From: Minisyncoccota bacterium
Lineage (GTDB): Bacteria > Patescibacteriota > Microgenomatia > UBA1400 > PJMF01
Reading direction: 5' to 3'
NCBI GenBank assembly: GCA_018657765.1
Contig: JABHWM010000018.1
Coordinates: 186,001-250,000, forward strand
DNA length: 64,000 nucleotides
The notes under the pieces are model-generated. The model was not told the origin of the DNA and made no database searches. It was given only the letters and a program-made list of their open reading frames with translations. The position numbers and the translations under genes are program-made. Shown here piece after piece: positions 8,730 through 16,850 of the stretch. The number at the start of each line of letters is the position of its first letter. Positions within the stretch are counted from its first letter, which is position 1.

Positions 8730-9371
8730 TTATTTTTTAGGGACAGATTTTTCTCCAGATTTAGAAAGAGATGGAGCTTCTTGATGAATAACTGTTTTTT
8801 CTTTACCACTAGAAGATTTTGCACGAACTTCAGAAAGTAAAAATCCTTCACAGTTAAGCCCTCTATCTTCAAAATGTTTACTTAAGTCATTACGAATAAT
8901 AGCCTCAACTTGAGAACGATTATTCTTAATCTCATCCAAAGTGTATTCACTCATCAAAGATGAAATTCTGCTTCTAGAAAAAGGACGCACAACTTTTGAG
9001 ACAACATTCTCTCCAATATTTTCCCAAATCTCAGGAGCATTACCACGATCTATCCTGAACAAAACAGATCCTTCAACAGAAATATCTTTACCATCTTTTG
9101 TAGAAGTCAAGATAGGTTGATCACCCAAAGCTTCTTTGTTAGCTGATATATCAAAATGTTTATCTATAGAATACTCAAGTACCTGAGCATTAAAAAGCTT
9201 AGCTACCTGCCAAAAAGGTATCTTGAGATGAAGACCTGGACCCCAAACCTTAGGCAGAACTCCTCGTCCACGATCATAGACACAAGCTACCTGACCTGGA
9301 GGAACGGATATAAAAAATCCGCCAACTACTTCATCAACAAAAAAAGAAACTACTAATCGATCAAATTCCAT
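8730..9371 (-). CDS. SPFH/Band 7 (prohibitin-like) domain protein
   Basis: 213 residues. The segment FISVPPGQVACVYDRGRGV followed by GPGLHLKIPFWQ is the start of the SPFH/Band 7 fold, and SVEGSVLFRID plus the helix with RNDLSKHFEDRGLNCEGFLLSEV completes it, as in prohibitins and stomatins. The usual N-terminal membrane helix is weak or missing here (only MEFDRLVVSFFVDEVVGGFF), and the long C-terminal coiled coil is lost, leaving a Lys/Ser-rich tail. SPFH proteins scaffold membrane microdomains and membrane proteases; the partner is unknown. It lies just upstream of groESL on the same strand, but the groES promoter is separate. Confidence 0.8.
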   Translation of the reverse strand: MEFDRLVVSFFVDEVVGGFFISVPPGQVACVYDRGRGVLPKVWGPGLHLKIPFWQVAKLFNAQVLEYSIDKHFDISANKEALGDQPILTSTKDGKDISVEGSVLFRIDRGNAPEIWENIGENVVSKVVRPFSRSRISSLMSEYTLDEIKNNRSQVEAIIRNDLSKHFEDRGLNCEGFLLSEVRAKSSSGKEKTVIHQEAPSLSKSGEKSVPKK

Positions 9372-9471
9372 ATTTTATCTTCTTACTTTCTAAAGTACTA
9401 TTCTACCGCAAAAAACCATTCTTAGGGATATTAGACTCATACCTTTAAAAAAAGATTGAAATCATAAAAAA

Positions 9472-9840
9472 CTATGATTCTAAAGTCTCATCTCCAGCTA
9501 CTATAGCCTGGAAACGTCCAAATGTTTCTCGCAATTGGGTCATAACTTCTACTGATAAACGTAATGTTTCACTATCCATTTTCACTCCATCAAGATGAAA
9601 TAAAGATTCATCAACAAAATCCTCTGCCATCTCTGTAACAAACCGCTCATTTTCTCTAAGCCATTTTGTTTGTTCTTGTCTTCCTTTTGATGAAAGCTGA
9701 TGCACAATTTTAGAAATCTCTTTAATTTCTTTTTGACGACGATAAAGATCAAATCTTACTTGCTCCGCCTGTTTATCGTTGGCATCTGGATTAGGTAAGA
9801 TTTCGTCTAAAAATACTTTTATATTTCTTTTTCTTGGCAT
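9472..9840 (-). CDS. Hypothetical helical protein
   Basis: 122 residues, soluble, charged and predicted mostly helical (QAEQVRFDLYRRQKEIKEISKIVHQ). No signal peptide, membrane segment or recognised motif. A -10 hexamer TATAAT lies 8 bases before the ATG on the minus strand (9849-9854), so the message is probably leaderless. It is divergent from the t6A operon with about 90 bp between. No function can be assigned. Confidence 0.65.
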   Translation of the reverse strand: MPRKRNIKVFLDEILPNPDANDKQAEQVRFDLYRRQKEIKEISKIVHQLSSKGRQEQTKWLRENERFVTEMAEDFVDESLFHLDGVKMDSETLRLSVEVMTQLRETFGRFQAIVAGDETLES

Positions 9841-9848
9841 GTATAGGC

Positions 9849-9854
9849 ATTATA
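9849..9854 (-). promoter_or_regulatory. -10 hexamer of leaderless gene 9472-9840
   Basis: TATAAT read on the minus strand, 8 bases from the ATG at 9840, leaving no room for a ribosome binding site. Confidence 0.55.
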
Positions 9855-9917
9855 CTGCAGATTTTATAGGAGAGAAGTGAACTTTAAGAAAAACATGTAT
9901 ATTTCCCTCTAAACTGG

Positions 9918-9923
9918 TACAAT
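9918..9923 (+). promoter_or_regulatory. -10 hexamer of tsaC-tsaE fusion gene
   Basis: TACAAT 9 bases before the GTG start at 9933, with no Shine-Dalgarno sequence between, pointing to a leaderless message. Confidence 0.5.
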
Positions 9924-9932
9924 ACACCCCTG

Positions 9933-11027
9933 GTGAAAACACTAAAACTAACAAATACTAATCATAAACAGCTAATTACTGAGACTTGCAAGGTTCTTGA
10001 GGCTGGAGGTCTAGTAATTTATCCAACAGAAACTGTCTATGGAATAGGTGTGGATGCTACTAATCACAGTGCCGTAGAAAAGCTCATCAGATACAAAAGT
10101 CGCAGAGAAGGCAAACCTCTTTCCATCGCAGTTGCTGATACCAGCATGGCACAAAAATTTATACAACTTTCTCCTCAAGCACAAGACTTACATCAAAGAT
10201 TCCTACCTGGACCATATACTATTGTCTCCAAAGGCAAGCAAACAGTTGCTCCCCATGTAGAATCAGAATTTGGAACTCTGGGGATCAGAATTCCAGATTA
10301 CTCACTAATCTTAGATTTAGTAAAAAAATTTGATAAACCAATTACAGCCACATCAGCTAATGCTTCTGGTAAGAAAAGACCATACACCGTTCAAGATATT
10401 TTTGACCGATTATCAGAAAAACAAAAAAACCTCATAGATCTTGTCATTGATGCTGGTAAATTACCTCCCAACGAGCCATCTATAGTTATAGATACCACCC
10501 TCACTACTCCGCTAACTGTCAGAGGAAACTTTGATCATCAAACCCCAACCCAAAAATTTTCTACTAACTCAGATCTAGAAACAAGAGATCTAGCAGGAAA
10601 ACTTACTCTAAAAAACTGGGAGAAAATAAAAAAAACTGGAATTATCATTGGCTTGAATGGTGAACTGGGTACAGGAAAAACAGTCTTTACCCAAGGAATT
10701 GCCAAGTTTTTACAGATCACAGAACCACTTTCTTCTCCTACCTATACTTATATGAATCAATATGATTTCAATAGACATAACGTCACTGGAACTCTTAATC
10801 ACCTGGATGTCTGGAAAATAGATTCCAAAGAATCCTTTGACCTTCTAGAAATTCCTCAACTTATAAAACCTGGAACCATTACTGTCATCGAGTGGTGGCA
10901 ACAAATAGCTGGATATTGGCCAAACGCACTGCCAATTACTTTTCAGGCAACTCTTACAGAACCCAACATATCTAGTTCCAGTAATCCAAATCATAGAGAA
11001 ATAACTATCTTTGAAAATGAAAACTAA
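9933..11027 (+). CDS. TsaC-TsaE fusion, t6A tRNA modification
   Basis: 364 residues with two domains that are normally separate proteins. Residues 1-~200 are TsaC (Sua5/YrdC): IYPTETVYGIG at 29-39, the KRPY/TSANASG motif at 139-151; it makes threonylcarbamoyl-AMP from Thr, bicarbonate and ATP. Residues ~217-364 are TsaE: Walker A GELGTGKT at 243-250, SSPTYTY, NHLDVWKID and VIEWW, the P-loop ATPase that supports TsaD. A ~15-residue linker joins them. GTG start, near-leaderless. tsaD overlaps the 3' end. No tsaB is seen beside it. The fusion implies a fixed 1:1 supply of two steps of the pathway. Confidence 0.93.
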   Translation: MKTLKLTNTNHKQLITETCKVLEAGGLVIYPTETVYGIGVDATNHSAVEKLIRYKSRREGKPLSIAVADTSMAQKFIQLSPQAQDLHQRFLPGPYTIVSKGKQTVAPHVESEFGTLGIRIPDYSLILDLVKKFDKPITATSANASGKKRPYTVQDIFDRLSEKQKNLIDLVIDAGKLPPNEPSIVIDTTLTTPLTVRGNFDHQTPTQKFSTNSDLETRDLAGKLTLKNWEKIKKTGIIIGLNGELGTGKTVFTQGIAKFLQITEPLSSPTYTYMNQYDFNRHNVTGTLNHLDVWKIDSKESFDLLEIPQLIKPGTITVIEWWQQIAGYWPNALPITFQATLTEPNISSSSNPNHREITIFENEN

Positions 11028-12141
11028 TACTCAAAAACCACCAATTATTTTAGCTATCGATACCTCTTGTGATGAAACATCTGTTGCAGTTACTCAAGGT
11101 CAAAAAATCCTCAGTAATATAGTTGCCTCTCAGATAGAGCTTCATAAACAATATGGTGGCGTTTTCCCTACTGTTGCCAAACAAGCTCACAAAGATAACA
11201 TCGAAGCAACAATCACTGCTGCCATAAAAAGATCAGGAATAACAATAAAAGATATAAAAGCTGTTGCTGTTACTCAAGGACCAGGACTTGCTCCAGCACT
11301 AGAAATAGGTATCCAGAAAGCCATAGAAATTGGAAAAAATTGGTCTATTCCAGTTATTCCTGTGAACCATATAGAAGGACATATCTTATCTGTTCTTGCT
11401 CAACCAAATCCTAGAAAAAAAATATTCAAAAAAATAAACCCTCAATTACCGGCTCTCGCCGTTGTAGTCTCTGGAGGACACACAGAATTTATCCTGATAG
11501 AAAAAATAGGTCACTACAAAAAACTAGGTGCGACGCTGGATGATGCTGCTGGAGAATGTCTAGATAAAGTAGGAAGACTCCTGGGACTCGGTTATCCAGC
11601 CGGACCAGTTGTTGAACATCTAGCAAAAAAAGGAAATCCAAAATCATTTGCCTTCCCATTACCAATGACTGCTAATAAAACTTTTGATATGAGCTTTTCT
11701 GGTCTTAAAACTCACTCAAGAAAAGAAATCAGCAAACTTGAAGAAAAAAAATCTTTAGATGCTGTTACTACAGCTAATTTTTGTGCTTCACTCCAATTTG
11801 GAGTGTTCAGACATATTATTTATAAATTAGAAAAACTTTTGATAGATACACCAATAAAAGAACTCTGGTTGGGTGGTGGTGTAGCTGCTAATCAGACTCT
11901 TCGCACAAGCTTACGAAAAACAACCAAAAAACACAACTTAATTTTTAGAACTCCTTACTCAAACAAACTCTGTGGTGATAATGCAGCCATGATTGGAGTA
12001 GTTGCAGGATATAAATGGCAAAGTAAGTTAAATAAAACAAATTCTTTTGATCAATCACCACAACCAAAAACTCCTCAGAGAATAGATAGAAAACCTCACT
12101 GGAACATAGATTCAGCTAGTAGACTTGAAGCAAAACAATAA
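11017..12141 (+). CDS. tsaD: TsaD, tRNA N6-threonylcarbamoyladenosine transferase
   Basis: 374 residues from ATG 11017, overlapping the upstream fusion gene by 11 bases (translational coupling); an in-frame TTG at 11011 is less likely. Family marks: LAIDTSCDETSVAV at the N-terminus, the metal-binding HxxxH in VNHIEGHI, VSGGHTEF, and GDNAAMIG near the C-terminus. It transfers the threonylcarbamoyl group to A37 of ANN-reading tRNAs, working with TsaB and TsaE. The last six codons and the stop (12121-12141, RLEAKQ) lie inside the left arm of the 162-bp element, so the present C-terminus was created by that insertion; the tail after the conserved core (~residue 335 on) looks unconserved. Confidence 0.96.
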   Translation: MKTNTQKPPIILAIDTSCDETSVAVTQGQKILSNIVASQIELHKQYGGVFPTVAKQAHKDNIEATITAAIKRSGITIKDIKAVAVTQGPGLAPALEIGIQKAIEIGKNWSIPVIPVNHIEGHILSVLAQPNPRKKIFKKINPQLPALAVVVSGGHTEFILIEKIGHYKKLGATLDDAAGECLDKVGRLLGLGYPAGPVVEHLAKKGNPKSFAFPLPMTANKTFDMSFSGLKTHSRKEISKLEEKKSLDAVTTANFCASLQFGVFRHIIYKLEKLLIDTPIKELWLGGGVAANQTLRTSLRKTTKKHNLIFRTPYSNKLCGDNAAMIGVVAGYKWQSKLNKTNSFDQSPQPKTPQRIDRKPHWNIDSASRLEAKQ

Positions 12142-12282
12142 TTATTGCTAATTTTACATATATTTGAGTAATTTTAGATTTTTCTGATGCCGATAGTAGC
12201 CATAGCTACTTGAGAAAGAAGAAATTTCTTAAATTTTCAAATAGATGTGAAAGTACTGTGATTATTGTTTCGCTTCAAGTCT
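12121..12282. mobile_element. 162-bp palindromic element, copy A (MITE-like)
   Basis: Terminal inverted repeats AGACTTGAAGCAAAACAATAA (12121 on) and the complement ending at 12282, 22 bp with one mismatch. Further inner pairing continues toward a conserved apex containing a GTAGC-TATG-GCTAC hairpin (read on the minus strand). The minus strand aligns without gaps over all 162 bp with copy B at 16320-16481 at about 84% identity by eye. No coding capacity. The left arm forms the end of tsaD and the right arm lies in the promoter of the next gene. Confidence 0.85.
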
Positions 12283-12292
12283 AGTATATAAT
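12265..12292 (+). promoter_or_regulatory. Promoter partly supplied by element copy A
   Basis: -35 TTGTTT (12265-12270) inside the right arm of the element, 16-bp spacer, -10 TATAAT (12287-12292). The GTG start of the next gene is only 6 bases further, so the transcript is probably leaderless. Confidence 0.6.
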
Positions 12293-12298
12293 CAAAAT

Positions 12299-14191
12299 GT
12301 GTCAAATTTTCAGGTAACACCTGTAACTGGCCTGCCTCAAATAAACGGTTGGTCTCAAGTGATTTCTCATCCTTCAGGCTCATTCTTTTGTGTTCTTGCG
12401 ATAGAAGGACAAAATGCTAATTCTGTAGGAAAAAATCTCAGTGAATTTCTTGTTACCAAAACAATTACAACTAGCTCTCAACTACATAATATTCTCTTAG
12501 ATCTTTTACAAAAAGCTAGAAAAGAACTCTGTAAAGTACAACTATCCTGTTTTATCTTAAGCTCAGAAAATAAAGTAATTGCCGCAACCTATAGAGGCTC
12601 CGTACTACTAAAAAGAAAAGAAAAAGTAGGAGAGATCCTTTCCTCAGAAGGATCATTAAGAATCATTGAAGGAAACTTCCAAAAACAAGATCTCTTTATT
12701 CTAGTAACAGAGCAAGCCAAGAAAGTTTTCCCTGAATTAAAGAATTTACTTGTCTCCAAACCAGAACATATCGCAACAAAACTCGTTGCAAACCTTCAGG
12801 AAGAAAAAGACTCTGCCCTGACAGCTTTAGTTTTACTTGAGGATTCAACCCTTAATGAAGATACTTCTGCACCAGAAAAAGAAGGTGAATTGCGAAGCAA
12901 GAGAAACTACCCTGGGGTACAAATAACCAAATCAAAAAAACTAAGCTTTAATTTTTCTTTTATGGGTAGGAAACTAGTAAAAGTACTTAACTCTAGCAGC
13001 CAAATACTTAAGAAATCTCCTTCTATTATAAAAAGACTATTTAAAAAACCATCTTTTTTAACAGAAAAAATAGAAAGTGAAAATAACTCAAAAAACTTCT
13101 CTATTTTTCTCAAAGGAACATTTATTGTTATCACAATTCTAGTCGGAATAATTTTCTGGAAACAACAATCTCTTCAAAAAGAACTCAAACCAATTCTTCC
13201 AACTCTACAAAATATTGATCAACGTTTTGAAACTCTACTCACTCAGTCTACTTCTGATCCGCTAGCCACTAGAACTGGAATTAGAAGCTTACTTCATGAA
13301 CTAGAGGATTTGATTTCTCAGAATCAAGATAAACAACAAGTTCTGGAAGAAATAAAAAAACACTATCAAAAAATTCAAGATTTTTCTGAAACTATTTCTG
13401 GAGTAGAAACACAAGGACCACTAGATCCTTTCTTTGACCTAAGACTTACAGAACCCAGCTTCGTTACAAAAGAAACTAGCATCAATGGAACTACATTGTT
13501 TGCTCTGGATGCTGCTGGAAAATATGGCATCACTATTGATTTAGATACAAAAAAAACTAAAAAATTCTCTTTGGAAGTTATAGAAAAGCAAATAAATAAT
13601 ATTGCTCTTAATGAAAAAATACTTTACACACTAGGTAATGGAATCCATTCTTTTGAAGTATCTGACTCAGAAAACCATAATCAATTAAAAGAAGAAGGAG
13701 ACTCTGATAGAGGAGGAACTTTTCTACAAGTTTACAGTTCTTACCTATATATCTTTAATCCAGAAAAAAGAAATATCTATCGCTATGTAGTAAAAGATGG
13801 AAAACTCAGTGAACCTATTGGCTGGCTCATTGATAAGCAAAATCTAGATTTTACAAACATTGAATCAATGATTATTGATGGTGATGTATGGCTCTCTAAT
13901 AAAAAAGGAGAAATACTAAAATATACTCAGGGACAAAAACAAGATTTCTCTGCACAAAACCTTCCTCAGCCATTTGATGGCCCTATCAAATTAGCTACCA
14001 ATGAAGAATCTGACTTTTTATACATACTAGATAAAAATAACCAACGAGTTGTAGTACTACAAAAAGATGGAACTTTTGTTAAAGAAATCACCAGCGAATC
14101 ACTTTCCTCTGGAGAAAACATAGTAGCTCTTGAAGATGAAACTGGAATCTTAGTAATTAGCGGCTCACTTATCTACAAGATATCTCTCTAA
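12299..14191 (+). CDS. Membrane protein with N-terminal PP2C-like region and C-terminal propeller-like region
   Basis: 630 residues from a GTG. Residues ~1-180 have alternating strands and helices with GSFFCVLAIEG, VIAATYRGSVLL and DLFILVTE, reminiscent of a PP2C/SpoIIE phosphatase fold, though the metal-binding Asp residues are not evident. A basic Ser/Lys-rich linker leads to one membrane helix at ~272-290 (FIVITILVGIIFW), then a helical stalk, then from ~390 repeated short strands (LFALDAAGKYGIT, LYIFNPEKRNIYRYV, FLYILDKNNQRVVVLQ) as in a beta-propeller outside the membrane. A transmembrane sensor is a reasonable inference, not proven. Followed directly by smpB. Confidence 0.6.
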   Translation: MSNFQVTPVTGLPQINGWSQVISHPSGSFFCVLAIEGQNANSVGKNLSEFLVTKTITTSSQLHNILLDLLQKARKELCKVQLSCFILSSENKVIAATYRGSVLLKRKEKVGEILSSEGSLRIIEGNFQKQDLFILVTEQAKKVFPELKNLLVSKPEHIATKLVANLQEEKDSALTALVLLEDSTLNEDTSAPEKEGELRSKRNYPGVQITKSKKLSFNFSFMGRKLVKVLNSSSQILKKSPSIIKRLFKKPSFLTEKIESENNSKNFSIFLKGTFIVITILVGIIFWKQQSLQKELKPILPTLQNIDQRFETLLTQSTSDPLATRTGIRSLLHELEDLISQNQDKQQVLEEIKKHYQKIQDFSETISGVETQGPLDPFFDLRLTEPSFVTKETSINGTTLFALDAAGKYGITIDLDTKKTKKFSLEVIEKQINNIALNEKILYTLGNGIHSFEVSDSENHNQLKEEGDSDRGGTFLQVYSSYLYIFNPEKRNIYRYVVKDGKLSEPIGWLIDKQNLDFTNIESMIIDGDVWLSNKKGEILKYTQGQKQDFSAQNLPQPFDGPIKLATNEESDFLYILDKNNQRVVVLQKDGTFVKEITSESLSSGENIVALEDETGILVISGSLIYKISL

Positions 14192-14198
14192 CCTCTGG

Positions 14199-14204
14199 TA
14201 TACT
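14199..14204 (+). promoter_or_regulatory. -10 hexamer of smpB
   Basis: TATACT 5 bases before the GTG at 14210 and 11 bases before the ATG at 14216; no Shine-Dalgarno sequence, so a leaderless start is likely. Confidence 0.5.
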
Positions 14205-14209
14205 ATTTG

Positions 14210-14668
14210 GTGAGTATGTTATTACTAAAAAATAAAAAAGCTTTCCATCAATACGAAATTTTCCAGAAAATTCAGGCAGGGGTTGTCTTAATTGGATCAG
14301 AAGTAAAAAGTCTTCGTAATAAATCAGGAAGTCTGGCTGGTAGTTATGTAAAGGTAGTTGGTAATGAACTCTACCTTATTGGAGCTCAAATTACTCCCTA
14401 TAAATTTGCTGATAATACAGAATATGATCCCAAGAGAACTAGAAAATTATTGGTCAAGAAAAAAGAAATCTTTAACATTATGTCTATTACAGAAAAAAAA
14501 GGTTGGGCTGCAATACCAATCTCTTTTGAACTAGTAAAAAACAAAATAAAGCTCACCATTGGACTAGGAAAAGGTAAACAAGAATTCGAAAAAAGAGAAG
14601 TTCTCAAAAACCGTGCTTTAAAAAGAGAGATGCAAAAAGAAATGAAAAATGTTCATCTCAAAATCTAA
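14210..14668 (+). CDS. smpB: SsrA-binding protein SmpB
   Basis: About 152 residues. Family signatures NKKAFHQYEI, GVVLIGSEVKSLRNKSGSL, SYVKV, ITPY and the basic C-terminal helix KREVLKNRALKREMQ identify SmpB, which binds tmRNA and brings it to stalled ribosomes for trans-translation. The tmRNA gene is not seen in this window. Start: GTG 14210 or ATG 14216; either fits a leaderless message, and the protein needs little before the NKKA motif. Length is normal. It lies between two membrane protein genes and is not obviously co-functional with them. Confidence 0.95.
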   Translation: MSMLLLKNKKAFHQYEIFQKIQAGVVLIGSEVKSLRNKSGSLAGSYVKVVGNELYLIGAQITPYKFADNTEYDPKRTRKLLVKKKEIFNIMSITEKKGWAAIPISFELVKNKIKLTIGLGKGKQEFEKREVLKNRALKREMQKEMKNVHLKI

Positions 14669-14744
14669 AAACACTTAATGTTTTGATCAAATAACTATTT
14701 TTACCGCTGTCAACAAATCTCAAAAAACAGTATTATGATAATAA

Positions 14745-16301
14745 ATGGAACCTGCCAAAAAAATACTTCGATTTATACCTATTCTCCTCTTCATCTCACT
14801 AGCTTTTACCTACACTTTTATATTAGCCAAGCCCATTAACCTCACTACATCTGATATTGGAAGACATCTTATCAATGGCAGAGAAGTTCTTTCACAAAAC
14901 TGGCAAGTTCTCTTTGAAAATACCTATTCTTATACTATGCCAGATCAAATATTTATTAATCACCACTGGCTGTCTGGTGTAGTTTTTTGGTTAGCTTATT
15001 CTGCTGGTGGCTTTCTATCCTTACATATTTTTCATACAATAATTTTATTAGTTTTTTTAAGTTTATTTTTTATTTTTCTAAAAGAGAAAAGTTCTTGGAC
15101 TATCAGTTTTTTACTGAACTTACTTGCTTTGCTTTTTTTTGCTACTAGAACAGAAATCCGCCCAGAAAGTTTTGGTGTATTGTTTTTGATGATCTATCTA
15201 TTAATCATTCAAAATATTAAAAAAACTAAAACTGTTTCTTGGAAGAAAATAGCTACTCTTTTTTTGATCCAAGTAGTCTGGATTAATCTACACATTTCTT
15301 TTGTGTTTGGTTTGTTTGTAATAGGGCTATTTACTCTACTAGAAATAGGAGTTATTCAATCATTTTCTATAAATACAAGAAAAAAACTATTTTTACTTAC
15401 TGGCTTACTGGGCGCTGCTTCTATCCTAAATCCCAACACAATTAATGGAGCTCTCAGTCCTTTTACTATTTTTCAAGACTATGGATACAAAGTATTTGAA
15501 AATCAGAACCTGTGGTTTCTTCGTTCATATTACCAAGGACCTATTATCCCAATGTTTTATATAGTTTCGGGAATAATACTATTATCTTTTTTTATTTTTT
15601 CCAAGAATTATATTTTTGAAAAAGCCCTAGCTCTTACCGGTATTTTCCTGGGCTGGAGTGCTCTCAGAAACATTCCTCTGTTTGTGATATTCTCTTTTCC
15701 TTTTTTGGCTATAGTCCTTCAGCAAAGTATTGTTTACCTGAAAAAAAATATTGCCTTAGAACAACCTCGTCTCACAAAATTACTAACTATTATTATTCCT
15801 CTAACCTTACTCTGGCTAGTTCTTTCAACAACTCAGTTTTTCAAAAAAGAAAAACCAGGATTCGTCTTTGGATTATTTGAAGAACAACAAGAAACATTAG
15901 ATTTTCTTCAAAAAATTCCACATTCTGCCAAGATTTTTAACAACTATGATGTAGGGAGTGCGCTAGTTTTTTCATTTTTCCCAAATAAAAAAGTTTTTGT
16001 TGATAATAGACCAGAAGCTTATTCTTCATCTTTTTTTCAAGATAATTACATTCCTCTGCAAAACAGTGAATCTTCCTGGGCAGAAGCAGAGAAAAAACAC
16101 CAATTTACTTATATAGTTTTTGGCCATAGAGATATCACCCCTTGGGCACAGACTTTTATGAAAAATAGATTACGGGATCAATCATGGAAAATAATATATT
16201 TAGACCGATTTATCATTATTTTTGCCAAAGATATCCCCGAGAATAAAGATCATATTGAACAGTATTCTATAGAAGTCCCCTTGTCTCGACTTAAGATTTA
16301 A
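14745..16301 (+). CDS. Polytopic membrane protein, GT-C-like
   Basis: 518 residues, about eleven hydrophobic segments. The first helix is followed by TTSDIGRHLINGREVL and NHHWLSGVVFW, a layout (acidic residue then His and Trp in the first outer loop) shared by many uncharacterised GT-C-like membrane transferases. The soluble C-terminal part contains NYDVGSALVFSFFPNKKVFVDNRPE, typical of this group. ATG start with a TATGAT -10-like hexamer 5 bases ahead. Substrate unknown. A 162-bp palindromic element begins 18 bp after the stop. Glycosyltransferase function is inferred from architecture only. Confidence 0.6.
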   Translation: MEPAKKILRFIPILLFISLAFTYTFILAKPINLTTSDIGRHLINGREVLSQNWQVLFENTYSYTMPDQIFINHHWLSGVVFWLAYSAGGFLSLHIFHTIILLVFLSLFFIFLKEKSSWTISFLLNLLALLFFATRTEIRPESFGVLFLMIYLLIIQNIKKTKTVSWKKIATLFLIQVVWINLHISFVFGLFVIGLFTLLEIGVIQSFSINTRKKLFLLTGLLGAASILNPNTINGALSPFTIFQDYGYKVFENQNLWFLRSYYQGPIIPMFYIVSGIILLSFFIFSKNYIFEKALALTGIFLGWSALRNIPLFVIFSFPFLAIVLQQSIVYLKKNIALEQPRLTKLLTIIIPLTLLWLVLSTTQFFKKEKPGFVFGLFEEQQETLDFLQKIPHSAKIFNNYDVGSALVFSFFPNKKVFVDNRPEAYSSSFFQDNYIPLQNSESSWAEAEKKHQFTYIVFGHRDITPWAQTFMKNRLRDQSWKIIYLDRFIIIFAKDIPENKDHIEQYSIEVPLSRLKI

Positions 16302-16319
16302 TTTATTATCAATAGTAAT

Positions 16320-16481
16320 AGACTTGTAGTGAAATGAAAACTACAGCACTTTCACATCTATTTGAAAATTTTAGAATTTTCTTCTTTCTCAATTAGCTAT
16401 GGCTAGTATCGGCATCAGAAAAATCTAAAATTTACCAAATATATGCGAAATTAACAACAGTTTTCATTTCACTACAAGTCT
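16320..16481. mobile_element. 162-bp palindromic element, copy B (MITE-like)
   Basis: Perfect 23-bp terminal inverted repeats (AGACTTGTAGTGAAATGAAA and on, 16320-16342, complementary to 16459-16481). The plus strand aligns with the minus strand of copy A over its whole length. Inner complementary arms (TTTCACATCTATTTG with CAAATATATGCGAAA) extend the stem, leaving a conserved apex with TAGC-TATG-GCTA and TATCGGCATCAGAAAAATC. Lies in the gap after the gene ending at 16301. No open frame. Confidence 0.87.
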
Positions 16482-16547
16482 GATGTTGTCTGCCTCTTTC
16501 CGCAGAAAAATATAAAGTTTGGAAAGAACAACATAAAGGAGTTTTAT

Positions 16548-16784
16548 ATGCCTAAAAAAGTATTTTGGCCAATCAGCTTAGTGATCATGGGTTTTGTGTT
16601 CATGGCTTCTAACATGGGTTACTTACCAGCGAGATTCTGGAACCTGTGGCCTATTATTCTAATAGTTGTAGGTCTTGGAGGATTACTTACCTCTGACCGA
16701 GAAGAATGGTTAGAAGAACCAAAAAAAACAACTAAGAAGAGAAAAGCTACTAAAAAAAAGAAGACAACCAAAAAGAAAAAATAA
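16548..16784 (+). CDS. Small two-helix membrane protein (LiaI/DUF5668-like) with Lys-rich tail
   Basis: 78 residues. Two closely spaced helices, FWPISLVIMGFVFMASNMGYLP and FWNLWPIILIVVGLGGLL, match the pattern of the LiaI/LiaF N-terminal transmembrane region (DUF5668), where a W-P motif begins the second helix. The last ~20 residues are almost only Lys, Thr and Arg. A good Shine-Dalgarno (AAAGGAG) precedes the ATG. LiaF-type proteins take part in envelope stress sensing; whether this short one does is unknown. A terminator follows. Confidence 0.7.
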   Translation: MPKKVFWPISLVIMGFVFMASNMGYLPARFWNLWPIILIVVGLGGLLTSDREEWLEEPKKTTKKRKATKKKKTTKKKK

Positions 16785-16803
16785 AAAGTAGAAATATAAA
16801 AAT

Positions 16804-16834
16804 TAAGAAGGGGAAATAATCCCCTTCTTTTTTT
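16804..16834 (+). terminator. Intrinsic terminator
   Basis: AAGAAGGGG-AAATAAT-CCCCTTCTT followed by a run of T, directly after the LiaI-like gene and before cmk. Confidence 0.9.
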
Positions 16835-16850
16835 AAAGAAATATAAAAGT

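Noticed and set aside
12121..12282. Rho-independent terminator of tsaD
   Set aside because: The structure is far too long, lacks a T-run and is shared as a whole with a second locus.
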